A stretch of 64,000 bases of DNA from Myxococcus landrumus (GCF_017301635.1 NZ_CP071091.1:8920501-8984500); one strand, 5' to 3'. Counted from the first letter of the stretch, positions 35,072-44,391 are shown. The notes: generated from the sequence alone by a model not told the origin. Translations and numbers: made by a program.

Positions 35072-37945
35072 ATGATCGTCAAGTGCGCGCGGTGCCAGAC
35101 CCGATTCAAGATCCCCGACGAGAAGGTGACCGAGAAGGGGGTCAAAGTCCGCTGCACCAAATGTCAGAACACGTTCCGCGTCTCCCGTGAATCGGGCGGG
35201 GAAGACGGCGGTGTGCCTTTGCCTCCCCCCTCAAGCGGGCAGGTGGACCCCTTCGCGGGATTCGGGGTCGCCCCGGACCCCCAGGGCGTGGAGGTCACGC
35301 GCCCTGGCTTCTATGCGCAAGGGGTTGCCGCTACCCGGGCGTCGCCGGTGCCGGACTCCCCCTGGAACAGTGTGGATGGGGGGCTGGATACGGAAGACGG
35401 TGTCTACCGGGAGCCCACGCGGGTCGGGCCGATTCCACTTCCGTCCCCTCAGGCGCCGGGCGCCGCCGAATCCGCGCAGGGCTCGGCGGGGCTCTACGGT
35501 GGCGCGGTGCCGCCTCCGTTCGAGCCTGCTCCGGGGGCCGCGTCAGGCGCGGTTCCCCTGCCGGGGCTGGCTCCGCCCGTCAGGTCACCCTCGCCAGGGG
35601 TCGCCGGTCCCCGAGGGATGGGGGGGCCGCCGCCTCCGCCACCCGCCGCGCTTCAGCAGGGCAGGGGAGCGGCTTCCGGAGGGCGAGCGGGCTCGGTGGT
35701 CGATGACCCGTTCATGGATTTCCTCAACGCCCCGGTGCCGGGCGGTGCGTCGACGCCGTTCGATGACTTGCCTGTTCCCGTGTCGGCTCCGGGGAGCTCG
35801 GCTCGCCGTCCGACGGCGGTGCCCGTCGCGCAGGCGGACCCGTTCGCGTCCATCGACATCGACGATGCGACGGTGACGGGACAGCCGCCGTTCTCGTCCG
35901 CGCCGCCTGTGCCGACTGGCGCGGAGGAGGATCCGTTCTCGTCCATCGACATCGACGATTCGGCGATGTCGGGGGGCGCCGCGGCGAACGCGGACCCGTT
36001 TGCTTCCATGGGCGGGGATGACGCGACGTTCTCGGGAACGCCACCATTCATGGCCTCGGGGACTGCGCCGACAGGAGCGCCGGGGGCCATGGCCGCCAGG
36101 CCGGTGGCTGCGCCTGGTGGCTCCTCGGGGCGTCCGCCACAGGGGGCTCCGCCGGGAGTCGCGCAGGTGCGCGCTTCGCAGGGGATGCCTCCCACGCGTG
36201 TGCCTCAGGCGGGTGGCCCCTCCGCGCCGCCCGGAGGGGCGACGCCGCCGAGACCTCCGCCGCATCCAGCGACTCCTGCCGGAGAGGACCTCTTCGCTTC
36301 GCTTGGACCTGCACCGTCGCAGGGGCGTGCTCAACGTCCGGCGGCTCCCGCGGGGGATGACCCGTTCGCTTCAATTGGAGGCGCACCGTCTCAAGGGAGT
36401 GGGGCGCGGTCCGCGGAGGGCTCGGGTGCCTCACGTGGGGGCGCGACGCCGCCCAGGCCACCTTCTCAGGCGGCTGCTCCCGGTGGGGACCTCTTCGCTT
36501 CTCTCGACGATGCGACGATGCCCGGACGGCCTCCGTCGTCAGGCAGTGCCGGTGAATCGCCGTTCCCCTCGCTCGAGGACGCGACGCTTCCGGGGCGACC
36601 TCCGCACGCGGCGGCCACTGGGCGGGCAGACCCGCTTGCTTCGCTCGGAGGTTCCGCGGCACAAGGTCGTGCTCCACGTTCAGCCGCTCCGAGTGGTGAA
36701 GCCCCCTTCGCCGGAGTCGGAAGCGCAGCGCAGCAGGGGCGTGCGCCTCATGCAGCCGCTCCAGGTGGTGAAGCCCCCTTCGCCGGAGTCGGAAGCGCAG
36801 CGCAGCAGGGACGTGCGCCTCGTTCCGCCGCGCCGGCTGGCGAAGACCTCTTTGCCTCGCTGACCGGTACTCCGCCCCCGGCCGCTCCCGGTGGAGAAGA
36901 CCCCTTCGCCTCGCTCGACCTCGGTGATGCCACCATGCCGGGTCGCCCTCCAGCGGCGGCTTCTCCCTCCGCATCGGCGGGGCACTCGGCGCCCTCTTCG
37001 GGCCCTGGAGATTTGTTCGACCTCTCCTCCGACAGCGATGCTTTCGGCGAGCACGCGGGTGTCCAGCCCAGCGAGTCCGGTCGCGCCGAGCTCTTCGGCC
37101 ACGCCTCCTCGGATGGACTTGGGTTCGACGAGCATCAGGCCCACTCGACGCGGTCTCTCCTGGATGACGTTCCTCCCGTGGAGGACGGCCAAGGGCTCGG
37201 CGTCTCGTTGGGCCGCATCGGTGTCCCCGGAGGAGCGCAGCGCGAGGTCGTCGACCTCTCTCCTGACGTGTCCGCGGCCCCCGCCGTCTCCGTGGTCAAA
37301 CCCACGGCGCGTCCTGAAGACGTCGGCATTCCGCAGGCCCGCCCTCCCAGCCGCGCGCGCAAGGTGACCGCGCTGCTCTTGAATCTCGTCGTGGCCGCCG
37401 CGCTCGTGGTGGGCCTGGGCGCCGTGGGCCGCGTGTACCTGCGCGAAGGCCGCATCGACCTCACCGTGCTCTCACCCGAGCGTCTGCGCGCCCTGGTCAT
37501 CCCCGCGCCCACGTCCCTGGTGGCGCTCGACGTGTCCAACGGCCTCTATGAGACCCAGTCGGGCCGCCCCGTCTTCTTCATTCGAGGCGACGTCGAGAAC
37601 CGCACCACCGCGGCGACCCAGGTCCGCGTGCGTGGCGCCCTCTTCGACGGAGCCCAGCGCGTGCGCTCCGCCGAGGGACTCGCGGGGACCCTCGCCACTC
37701 CCGAGGAACTCCACGCCGTGGGCAACGCGGAGGCCGCGCAGGCCCTGCGTCAGCGGTTGGATGCCACGGCCGTTTCCGTGGCACCTGGAGCCCGTGCACC
37801 CTTCCTCCTCGTATTCCATGAGTACCCCGCCGACCTGGGCGCCTTCCGGCTGGAGGTGACGGTGGAGCCCGTGGTGGCCCCCTCGGACCCGGCGCCTGTG
37901 CCCACGCCGTCCAAGGCCCCCGCCCAGGCCGCGCCCACGGAGTGA
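35072..37945 (+). CDS. Zinc-ribbon/DUF3426 single-pass membrane protein with long Pro/Ala linker
   Basis: About 957 residues. A zinc ribbon at the N-terminus (MIVKCARCQTRFKIPDEKV; C5, C8, C28, C31) is of the MJ0042/AgmX-like type. Residues ~45-700 are a Pro/Ala/Gly-rich linker with repeated DPFASI/DDATxxG motifs, including two nearly identical 24-residue units. One membrane helix lies at ~765-785 (VTALLLNLVVAAALVVGLGA), followed by a DUF3426-like beta domain (FFIRGDVENRT...LLVFHEYPADLGAFRLE). The zinc ribbon should be cytoplasmic and the DUF3426 domain periplasmic. Followed 6 bp later by a helical-repeat gene, probably co-transcribed. Function unknown. Confidence 0.8.
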   Translation: MIVKCARCQTRFKIPDEKVTEKGVKVRCTKCQNTFRVSRESGGEDGGVPLPPPSSGQVDPFAGFGVAPDPQGVEVTRPGFYAQGVAATRASPVPDSPWNSVDGGLDTEDGVYREPTRVGPIPLPSPQAPGAAESAQGSAGLYGGAVPPPFEPAPGAASGAVPLPGLAPPVRSPSPGVAGPRGMGGPPPPPPAALQQGRGAASGGRAGSVVDDPFMDFLNAPVPGGASTPFDDLPVPVSAPGSSARRPTAVPVAQADPFASIDIDDATVTGQPPFSSAPPVPTGAEEDPFSSIDIDDSAMSGGAAANADPFASMGGDDATFSGTPPFMASGTAPTGAPGAMAARPVAAPGGSSGRPPQGAPPGVAQVRASQGMPPTRVPQAGGPSAPPGGATPPRPPPHPATPAGEDLFASLGPAPSQGRAQRPAAPAGDDPFASIGGAPSQGSGARSAEGSGASRGGATPPRPPSQAAAPGGDLFASLDDATMPGRPPSSGSAGESPFPSLEDATLPGRPPHAAATGRADPLASLGGSAAQGRAPRSAAPSGEAPFAGVGSAAQQGRAPHAAAPGGEAPFAGVGSAAQQGRAPRSAAPAGEDLFASLTGTPPPAAPGGEDPFASLDLGDATMPGRPPAAASPSASAGHSAPSSGPGDLFDLSSDSDAFGEHAGVQPSESGRAELFGHASSDGLGFDEHQAHSTRSLLDDVPPVEDGQGLGVSLGRIGVPGGAQREVVDLSPDVSAAPAVSVVKPTARPEDVGIPQARPPSRARKVTALLLNLVVAAALVVGLGAVGRVYLREGRIDLTVLSPERLRALVIPAPTSLVALDVSNGLYETQSGRPVFFIRGDVENRTTAATQVRVRGALFDGAQRVRSAEGLAGTLATPEELHAVGNAEAAQALRQRLDATAVSVAPGARAPFLLVFHEYPADLGAFRLEVTVEPVVAPSDPAPVPTPSKAPAQAAPTE
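36250..36960. repeat. Degenerate repeats in the zinc-ribbon protein linker
   Basis: Units encoding GEDLFASL, GDDPFASI and GEAPFAGVGSAAQQGRAP recur. The clearest pair is a 72-bp near-identical direct repeat (second copy shifted by 72 from about 36695 to 36767). In-frame period, so length can vary without breaking the gene. Confidence 0.75.
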
Positions 37946-37951
37946 GCCGCC

Positions 37952-38767
37952 ATGCCCACGCTGGAGGAAGCACGCACCGTCGCCCGATTCCTCCATGCGC
38001 TCGGAGGCGGTGCGGAGGTGCGCCGCAAGGCCGCCGCGCGGGAGCTCTCGCGTGGCGACCCTCTCGACGCGAATGAGCTGGTCGGCCACCTCATCTCCCT
38101 GGCACGTCAGGGCTGGGAGCCCGCCACCTGCGTGCTCTCGGACTTCCTGGCCGCGCTGCAGCGGGAGTCGGAGCACATCCCGCACATCAGCGCGCTTCGC
38201 CGATTGGCGCATGTGCAGTCGCTCGACACGGTGGCGGACCTGTTCGCCCAGGGCCCCGCGAAGCGGCAGATGGACCCGGACGCCGCCGCGCGCGCGGACG
38301 CCCATGCGTTCTCCCAATCGCTGGGACACCTCAAGCAGCAGGCGCGGCTCACCCGGGACCCCGACACCCTGTCGAGGCTGGCCACCGTCAGCAACCCCTC
38401 CGTGCTGCGCAACGTCCTCATCAACCCTCGGCTCACCGAGGACCTGGTCGTGCGCATCGCCGCCCGCCGCCCCGCGCGTCCGGAGCCGCTGCTGGAGATC
38501 TGGCGCTCGTCGCGCTGGTCCGTGCGCCACGCCGTGCGCCGTGCGCTCGTCTTCAACCCGTACCTGCCTCCAGAGGTGGGCGCGAAAATCGTCCCCCTCC
38601 TCAACACGGGCGACCTGCGCGAGCTCGTCTCGGACAAGTCAGTGCATGCGTCCCTGAGGGCGCAAGCCGACCGGTTGCTGGCGGAATCACCCGGCGCGGC
38701 GCAGTCCGCCCGGCAGGCCCTCGAACTCGAGGAGGAGCACCCAGAGGCAGAGGGCGGCGCGGCCTAG
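37952..38767 (+). CDS. Helical-repeat (HEAT/LRV-like) protein of unknown function
   Basis: About 271 residues with no signal peptide or membrane segment. The second half has short helical repeats of the type TLSRLATVSNPSVLRNVLIN, LVVRIAARRPARPEPLLEIW and WSVRHAVRRALVFNPYLPPE, similar to leucine-rich variant or HEAT units in which NP marks each turn. It follows the zinc-ribbon protein gene by 6 bp, so the two are likely a functional pair. Its TAG stop overlaps the stop of the convergent TatA-like gene. Function unknown. Confidence 0.68.
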   Translation: MPTLEEARTVARFLHALGGGAEVRRKAAARELSRGDPLDANELVGHLISLARQGWEPATCVLSDFLAALQRESEHIPHISALRRLAHVQSLDTVADLFAQGPAKRQMDPDAAARADAHAFSQSLGHLKQQARLTRDPDTLSRLATVSNPSVLRNVLINPRLTEDLVVRIAARRPARPEPLLEIWRSSRWSVRHAVRRALVFNPYLPPEVGAKIVPLLNTGDLRELVSDKSVHASLRAQADRLLAESPGAAQSARQALELEEEHPEAEGGAA

Positions 38768-38991
38768 CGGCGGCGCGGCGACTCGGGCTCGCTGTACTCG
38801 GCGTCGGTGGAGCCCCGGCGCGGGTGCGGCAGCGACTTGGCGTCGACCAGGTCCTCGCCCTTGGAGGCCTTGCGGAACGAGTAGACGAACTTGCCCACCG
38901 CATTGCCGAGCTGACCCATCCGGGCGGCCGAGAAGACCACCAGCAGGATGAAGCCGAGGACGATGATTTCTCCGAGGCCAAGGCCCAGCAT
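38764..38991 (-). CDS. Divergent TatA/TatE-like protein
   Basis: About 75 residues: one N-terminal membrane helix (GLGEIIVLGFILLVVFSAAR), then an amphipathic helix (MGQLGNAVGKFVYSFRKASK) and a charged tail, the TatA/MttA/Hcf106 layout. The family hinge is normally FGPKKLPELG; here it is FSAARMGQLG, so conserved FG and the LP are lost. It may be a true Tat pore component or a specialised paralogue; no tatB or tatC is nearby. ATG 38991 is chosen because it starts the helix at the normal distance. Tail-to-tail with the helical-repeat gene, the stops overlapping. Confidence 0.72.
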   Translation of the reverse strand: MLGLGLGEIIVLGFILLVVFSAARMGQLGNAVGKFVYSFRKASKGEDLVDAKSLPHPRRGSTDAEYSEPESPRRR

Positions 38992-39104
38992 GATGAGGGC
39001 ACAGTGCAGCAAAGGGGCGGGGGAGGCAAGCCGCGCGTCCACCCGTGGACGCCCGCCCGCACTTCTGCTGCGCGAGAGGGCTCCTTCGGCGCACACTGGG
39101 CCCC

Positions 39105-39830
39105 ATGCTCCTGCTCGCCCACCGAGGTGCCTCCGCCGACGCCCCCGAGAACACCCTGGAAGCCTTCGCCGAGGCCGCCCATCAGGGCGCTGACGGTGTG
39201 GAGCTGGACGCCATGGTGTGCGGCTCGGGCGAGGTGGTGGTCTGCCACGATGAGCGGCTGGAGCGGCTCGCGGGCCTGCCCTGGGAGGTGCGCGCCACGC
39301 CGTGGTGGAAGCTGCGCCAGGCCGACGTGGGCACGCCGCTCGGCTTCGCCCCGGCGCGAATCCCCCTGCTCGAGGAGGTGCTGGATGCCCTCCCGCCGCA
39401 GTTCATCGTCAACATCGAGCTCAAGTGCGAGCGCTTCGACGACGACGGCCTCGCCCAGAAGGTCGCGGACCTGGTGCGCCGGCGGGGGATGTCCGAGCGC
39501 GTCGTCATCTCCAGCTTCAACCCGATGTGTCTCTTCCGGCTGCTCGCCGTCGCACCCGAGCTGCGCCGGGGCTATCTCATCGACCCGGACCGCCGCTGGA
39601 GTGTCCAGGCGTACGCGGTGAGCCCGCTCGTCTCGTCACACTCGGTGCATCCCTTCCATGGGGACTGCACGCCGGAGCGAATCGCCGCCTGGCGCGCCGC
39701 GGGGCTGCGAGTGGCCACCTGGACGGTGGATGACGCCTCGCGAGCCCGGGAGCTCGAGCGGATGGGCGTCAGCTACCTCATCACCAACCGGCCCGGCGCG
39801 ATGCGAGACTCCCTGCGCGCCGTGGCCTGA
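39105..39830 (+). CDS. Glycerophosphodiester phosphodiesterase
   Basis: About 241 residues, a typical GDPD TIM barrel. The start MLLLAHRGASADAPENTLEA holds the catalytic HRG and the PENT motif; GADGVELDAM supplies the metal-binding ExD, VVVCHDERLERL the second catalytic His, and FIVNIELKCE the late acidic residue. The enzyme hydrolyses glycerophosphodiesters to glycerol-3-phosphate and an alcohol. No signal peptide, so probably cytoplasmic. It ends with the conserved VDD...GVSYLITNRP. Confidence 0.93.
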   Translation: MLLLAHRGASADAPENTLEAFAEAAHQGADGVELDAMVCGSGEVVVCHDERLERLAGLPWEVRATPWWKLRQADVGTPLGFAPARIPLLEEVLDALPPQFIVNIELKCERFDDDGLAQKVADLVRRRGMSERVVISSFNPMCLFRLLAVAPELRRGYLIDPDRRWSVQAYAVSPLVSSHSVHPFHGDCTPERIAAWRAAGLRVATWTVDDASRARELERMGVSYLITNRPGAMRDSLRAVA

Positions 39831-39840
39831 GTGCCAGCCC

Positions 39841-40761
39841 TCAGAAGTCCAGGCCGAGCGTCGTGTTGACGGCGAACACCGCGGGCAGGCCCCGGTCCTC
39901 CAGCGCGTTCGCGTTGTCCGCGCGAGGCGTCTCGACGCTGCCGGTGCGCGTCAGCGACAGCTCCGCGCCCAGCTGCAGCACGCCGCCAATGAACCGCACG
40001 CCGCCATAGAGGCGCTGGTTCATGTTGTCGCCGAAGGACACCTTCTTGTAGCTGCCCGTGTCTTCCAGCGCCGCGCGCGAGTCGTCCTGGGTGGAGTCCT
40101 CGTAGCTGCGCGACGGGTTGAAATCGAGGCGGTTCGTGGTGGCGCCGACGAAGCCCAGGTCCAGTCCTCCGTAGGGCGTCAACGTCACCATGCCGCCCAG
40201 GGGGAACTGCTTGCCAACGCCGATGTCCAGGCCCAGCACCGTCAGGTTCAGGTCCCGTGCGCCGAACAGCTTCGTCACGTGTCCCCGCACGCCTACGTCG
40301 GGGAGCCACGTGAAGCCCTCGTTGGCGGCCCACTTCACCTCGCCCGTGGCCACCACCTGGCTGCTCTTCTCCACCCAGCCCACGCGCCCACCGAGCTCCA
40401 GCGAGAAGGGCAGGCCCTTGCGCACGTGAACGGAGGGGATGAGCACCGTGGAGGGCTGCTCGGGATTCTCCGTGGGGATGCGCACGCTGTCCGGCAGGTT
40501 CACCACGGACAGCTCCGCGTTGACGGCCCAGGCGGAGTGGCCCGTCGTCTCCGGAGGCATCAGGTTCGCCGAGGTGATGGCGGCGCCCATGATTCGGGCG
40601 AAGGCCTGGAAGTCCGCGTTGGCGGCGAAGTTCGTGGAGCCGCCCGTGGTGCTGGCCTTGGGGTTCCCGAAGTCGGCGATACGCAGGTCATTGTCGTCCG
40701 CGTACGCGGTCGCTCCAGAGACACTCACCGCCAGGGCGAACCACCGACTGAACGTCCGCAT
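39841..40761 (-). CDS. Putative outer-membrane beta-barrel protein
   Basis: About 306 residues. MRTFSRWFALAVSVSGATAYA is a Sec signal peptide (AYA|DD). The mature protein alternates short amphipathic beta strands (VTLTPYGGLDLGFVGATT, MNQRLYGGVRFIGGVLQLGA) and ends in LGLDF, an outer-membrane-type C-terminal Phe. No family is recognised. ATG 40761 has GGAGG 11 nt upstream; a GTG 9 bp earlier is a possible alternative. Convergent with the GDPD gene with 10 bp between them. Confidence 0.72.
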   Translation of the reverse strand: MRTFSRWFALAVSVSGATAYADDNDLRIADFGNPKASTTGGSTNFAANADFQAFARIMGAAITSANLMPPETTGHSAWAVNAELSVVNLPDSVRIPTENPEQPSTVLIPSVHVRKGLPFSLELGGRVGWVEKSSQVVATGEVKWAANEGFTWLPDVGVRGHVTKLFGARDLNLTVLGLDIGVGKQFPLGGMVTLTPYGGLDLGFVGATTNRLDFNPSRSYEDSTQDDSRAALEDTGSYKKVSFGDNMNQRLYGGVRFIGGVLQLGAELSLTRTGSVETPRADNANALEDRGLPAVFAVNTTLGLDF

Positions 40762-40844
40762 TCGAGTCACCGCCTCCCGGGAACCCACCGGCCGGGGGCA
40801 CCCCACGGCGTCGGACGCTAACGCCTGCCTGCAAGGAGCGTCAA

Positions 40845-40902
40845 CAAAACGGGCGGCCCCCCCGAGGGGCTCCCTGAGGAACCCCGTCGGACGGACCGCC
40901 CG
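40845..40902 (-). terminator. Intrinsic terminator of the S41 protease gene
   Basis: On the minus strand CGGGCGG (40902-40896) pairs with CCGCCCG (40856-40850), enclosing further GC pairing, and is followed directly by TTTTGTTG. It lies 28 bp beyond the S41 stop codon, the right place and orientation. This is the best intrinsic terminator in the window. Confidence 0.72.
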
Positions 40903-40929
40903 GATGCGGCGGTGGGTTGAAAACCGCGC

Positions 40930-43900
40930 TTATTGCGCCTGCGGCTTCACCCCGCTGGGGACGGTGGGGTTGGCGACCTTCTGCGCCACCTCCGCCGGGC
41001 GGCGGCGGATGACCAGCGTGCGGCGGCTGGCGAAGTCGGTGCTCTCGCGAGCCACCACCAGCACGTTGTTGTTGCCCTCCTTCAGCGCGAACTCGGTGGA
41101 GAACTTCAACGTGTTGGGCTCGCCGCCCTTGGGGTCCACGCCCTTGAAGTAGACCTTCTGGTCATTCACCAGCACGTAGACGTCCAGCAGGCCGTTGGGG
41201 TCCGTCACCACGCCGGACAGGGTGAACTTTTCCCCGTTGGCGACCAGGCCCCCCGCGGACGGGTCCACCTCCAGCCGGATGTCCGGAGGACGCCGGGTGG
41301 TCGTCCACGCCAGCTTCGGCGCGGCGGCCTTGCCCGACTTCACCTCACGCGCATCCTGCGCGCGCACGAAGGCGAAGCGGCCCTTCTCCATCTCCACGCG
41401 GTAGAAGCCCTTGTTCGCCGCTTCCACCGGCAGCACCGCGGAGGCCGCGGTCACCCGAGCCACCGGACGCCCATCCGCCACGGGCGAGCCCAGCAGCTCC
41501 GTCTTCTCCGTCAGTCGGACCTGGCCCTTCTTCGGGTCCAGCGTGCCCACCGCGGCGTCCGTCACCGGCAGCTCCATCTTCTCCATGACGAACTCCTCCA
41601 GCGGCTCGTCGATGATGGCCAGCTTCAGCGGGAAGGTGTCGCCCTTGTAGCCCTTCTTCACCTCCACCTGGAACCGCGCCGTCTTCGTCTCGCCCGGCTT
41701 GAGCTCGCCCAGCTTGAAGCGGCCCTTCTCGATGAAGATGTTCGCGTCGCCGCCATTCTTGATTTGGGTGAACGAGTCCAGCGCGACGCCGGTGCCCACG
41801 TTCGTCACGTCGAGCATCACCGCCACGGACTCGCCCCGCTGCACCACGCCGTCGCTGTTGCACGTGGCGCAGTCGTCGATGACCTGCCAGTTGAACGCGA
41901 AGGACGGGCGCGGCAGCTCCACGAAGTTCAGCTCCGCCACCCGCGTCTCCGGCAGCGCGCCGTGGTCGTCGAAGAAGCGCACCGTCACGTCGTCACGGCG
42001 GCTGGTGAGGTCCTTGGGCAGCCGCACCTTCACCTTCCACGACTTCTTCTCACCCGGGTTCAGCGCGCCGAAGAGGAACTCGCGGCGGTCGAGGAAGGCG
42101 TTGTCGCTCTCCGTCCACGCGCGCACGCGCTTGAGCGGCTCGGTGCCCTTGTTCTCCGCCGTCACCACCATCTCCAGCATGTCGCCAGCGGCGATCTTCG
42201 CGTCCGGCGAAGGCGACAGCGTGGCGGCCAACTGCACGCTCTTGGGCGTCGGGCCCGGGCTCCAGTCCACACCCAGCGCGGCGATGGCGGCGTTGATGCG
42301 CGCCTCTTCCTCGCGACGCTTCTGCTCGATGAAGCCCTTGCCCTGCTGCAACTGCTGCTGACGGGTGTTGGCCGGCGCGCGCAGCACGTAGTCGCGCGCG
42401 AACTGAACCTCGAAGTCCTCCTTGATTTCGTCCTGCGACTCCGCGTCGAGCTGGTCGTCCAGGTCCTCGCCCTGGCCCGCCGTGTCGAGCAGCGGGTCGT
42501 TCTCCCCGTGCTTCTTCTGCTCGCCGTGCTTCTCCGTGGCCGCCGTCTTCGGAGCCACCTTCGGCTCCTCCTTGGCGGCGGTGGCCAGCTTCTCCTGCTG
42601 CTTGGGGTCGACCTTCAGGTACTTGAGGCTCTCGCGCGGCTTCTCGCGGTCCAGCACGTCCTCACGCTTCTTCGCCACCGTCGCCGAGTCCGGGTTGCCA
42701 AAGTGCTGGTCCAGGTCCGCCTCACCCATGGAGCGGCGCGACGCGAACACGTCCACGCGCTCGTCGGTGACACGCGTGGGCACCAGCTGGATGTCCGGGA
42801 CGATGCCGACCTCCTGGATGGAGACGTCGCCCGGCGTGAGGTACTTGGCGATGGTCAGCTTCAGCGCGCTGTCATCCGGGAAGTCGTAAAGCACCTGCAC
42901 GCTGCCCTTGCCGAACGTCTGGCGGCCGATGATGACCGCGCGGTTGAGGTTCTTCAGCGCGCCCGCCACGATTTCCGACGCGGAGGCGCTGCCCGCGTTG
43001 ACCAGCACCGCGATGGGGTACGCGTCCTCGCCCTCCGTGGGGCGCGCGCGCTTCTCCTCCCGCAGCTTGTCCGACAGGCCCACCGTCGCGACGATGGTGC
43101 CGTTGGACAGGAACGTGTCGGACACCTGGATGGCCTGCTCGAGCAGACCGCCCGGGTTGCCGCGCAAGTCCAACACCAGGCCCTTGAAGCCGCCCTTGGC
43201 GTCGGCCTGCTTGCGCAGCTCGCTCAGCCCCGCCTCCAAGTCCCGCGTGGTGTTGCCCTGGAAGTTCTTCAGGCGGATGTAGCCCACGTTTCCGGCGAGC
43301 ATCTTGTGCTGCACGCTCTCGATGGAAATCATCGCGCGCGCCAGCGTCATCACGCGCGGCTTGTCCCAGCCATCGCGCTCCACCGTAATCGTGATGCGGC
43401 TGTCCACCGGGCCGCGCAGCTTGGACACGGCCTCGTTGAGGTCCATGTTGACGGTGGACTCCTCGCCAATCTTCTTGATGCGGTCATCCTTCTGGATGCC
43501 GGCGCGGTGCGCGGGCGTCTTGGGCAGCACCTTGACGACGGTGAGGTTGCCCTCGCGCATCTGGATGACGAAGCCCAGGCCACCGAACTCGCCCTTGGTG
43601 GACAGCTTCATCTCCCGGTACAGCTCCGGCCGCAGCAGCACCGAGTGCGGGTCCAGCGTGGACAGCATGCCGTTGACCGCCGCGTACTCGATGTCGCGCG
43701 TGTCCTCGATGGGACGCATGTTCTTCGACAGGAAGTCGAACACGTCCTTGAGCGCGAAGGACATCTTCCACAGCGAGTCGACATGCCCGATGTCGAACTC
43801 ACGCGTCTTGCCGTTGACGTTGACGGACAGCTTGCCCGTCTCCGCGTTGCCGTCGACCAGGACGTCCGGGACGCTCTTCTCCACGTACTCCAGCGAGGAG

Positions 43901-44169
43901 ATCATCATCTCCTTCGGCTTGATGCGCTTGGGGTCGACGTAGTTCTCTTTCACGTAGAGGATGACCTTGGTCAGCACGCGAAGGCTGTTGAGGTCGTGAG
44001 GAGCCTTCTCCCCCTTGGCGGTGGGCAGGCTGCCGTCCCAGGTCCCCTGTCCCTGCCCGGCCTCGGCCGCGCCCATCATCAGCGGAATCGGTGCGCGGTG
44101 GCTGCCCACGAGTGCCCAGGCACCGAGGAGCACGGCAACAGCGGTGATGCGGCGGAGAAAACGCGGCAT
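40930..44169 (-). CDS. Giant S41 (C-terminal processing) protease with PDZ and C-terminal CARDB/SH3-like domains
   Basis: About 1079 residues, over twice the usual Ctp length. A signal/anchor helix (ITAVAVLLGAWALVG) is followed by the Ctp N-domain, a PDZ (GLGFVIQMREGNLTVVKVLP), and the S41 core with GLVLDLRGNPGGLLEQAI, the Ser in NAGSASASEIVAGAL and the Lys in GRQTFGKGSVQVLY. After an acidic Lys/Glu linker come two CARDB-like beta domains (MLEMVVTAENKGTEPLKRVR; VAVMLDVTNVGTGVALDSF), an SH3b-like segment and a last Ig-like domain. Periplasmic. ATG 44169 chosen; ATG 44178 is in frame. Monocistronic, with its own terminator. Confidence 0.9.
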   Translation of the reverse strand: MPRFLRRITAVAVLLGAWALVGSHRAPIPLMMGAAEAGQGQGTWDGSLPTAKGEKAPHDLNSLRVLTKVILYVKENYVDPKRIKPKEMMISSLEYVEKSVPDVLVDGNAETGKLSVNVNGKTREFDIGHVDSLWKMSFALKDVFDFLSKNMRPIEDTRDIEYAAVNGMLSTLDPHSVLLRPELYREMKLSTKGEFGGLGFVIQMREGNLTVVKVLPKTPAHRAGIQKDDRIKKIGEESTVNMDLNEAVSKLRGPVDSRITITVERDGWDKPRVMTLARAMISIESVQHKMLAGNVGYIRLKNFQGNTTRDLEAGLSELRKQADAKGGFKGLVLDLRGNPGGLLEQAIQVSDTFLSNGTIVATVGLSDKLREEKRARPTEGEDAYPIAVLVNAGSASASEIVAGALKNLNRAVIIGRQTFGKGSVQVLYDFPDDSALKLTIAKYLTPGDVSIQEVGIVPDIQLVPTRVTDERVDVFASRRSMGEADLDQHFGNPDSATVAKKREDVLDREKPRESLKYLKVDPKQQEKLATAAKEEPKVAPKTAATEKHGEQKKHGENDPLLDTAGQGEDLDDQLDAESQDEIKEDFEVQFARDYVLRAPANTRQQQLQQGKGFIEQKRREEEARINAAIAALGVDWSPGPTPKSVQLAATLSPSPDAKIAAGDMLEMVVTAENKGTEPLKRVRAWTESDNAFLDRREFLFGALNPGEKKSWKVKVRLPKDLTSRRDDVTVRFFDDHGALPETRVAELNFVELPRPSFAFNWQVIDDCATCNSDGVVQRGESVAVMLDVTNVGTGVALDSFTQIKNGGDANIFIEKGRFKLGELKPGETKTARFQVEVKKGYKGDTFPLKLAIIDEPLEEFVMEKMELPVTDAAVGTLDPKKGQVRLTEKTELLGSPVADGRPVARVTAASAVLPVEAANKGFYRVEMEKGRFAFVRAQDAREVKSGKAAAPKLAWTTTRRPPDIRLEVDPSAGGLVANGEKFTLSGVVTDPNGLLDVYVLVNDQKVYFKGVDPKGGEPNTLKFSTEFALKEGNNNVLVVARESTDFASRRTLVIRRRPAEVAQKVANPTVPSGVKPQAQ

Positions 44170-44391
44170 GTGATTCATCCAAGCTGGAGCGCGTTGGAGC
44201 GCCCCGGGGTGTGGCGTGAAATGCCTAGAAAATCCGAACCTTTGAAACGGTAGCTGGGCATTGAAGCGGCCAGGCAAGCCTAATCACGGCCTCCTGGTGC
44301 TTCAAGGCGTCGACTCCCCGCTGAAGAGGCAGAACGTCCCTGGTGGGCACTGCGTTCCCGTCCAGGTGGGACCGACAGTCGGTGGCGGCGT

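Noticed and set aside
36000-36960. Mobile or frameshifted segment in the zinc-ribbon protein because of strong internal repetition
   Set aside because: The frame stays open through the whole linker and the repeats are in-frame Pro/Ala motifs, so this is a low-complexity linker and not a broken gene.
44371-44383. ACCGACAGTCGGT palindrome downstream of the EI24 gene
   Set aside because: Six pairs with no T tract and no matching second copy, so neither terminator nor operator can be supported.
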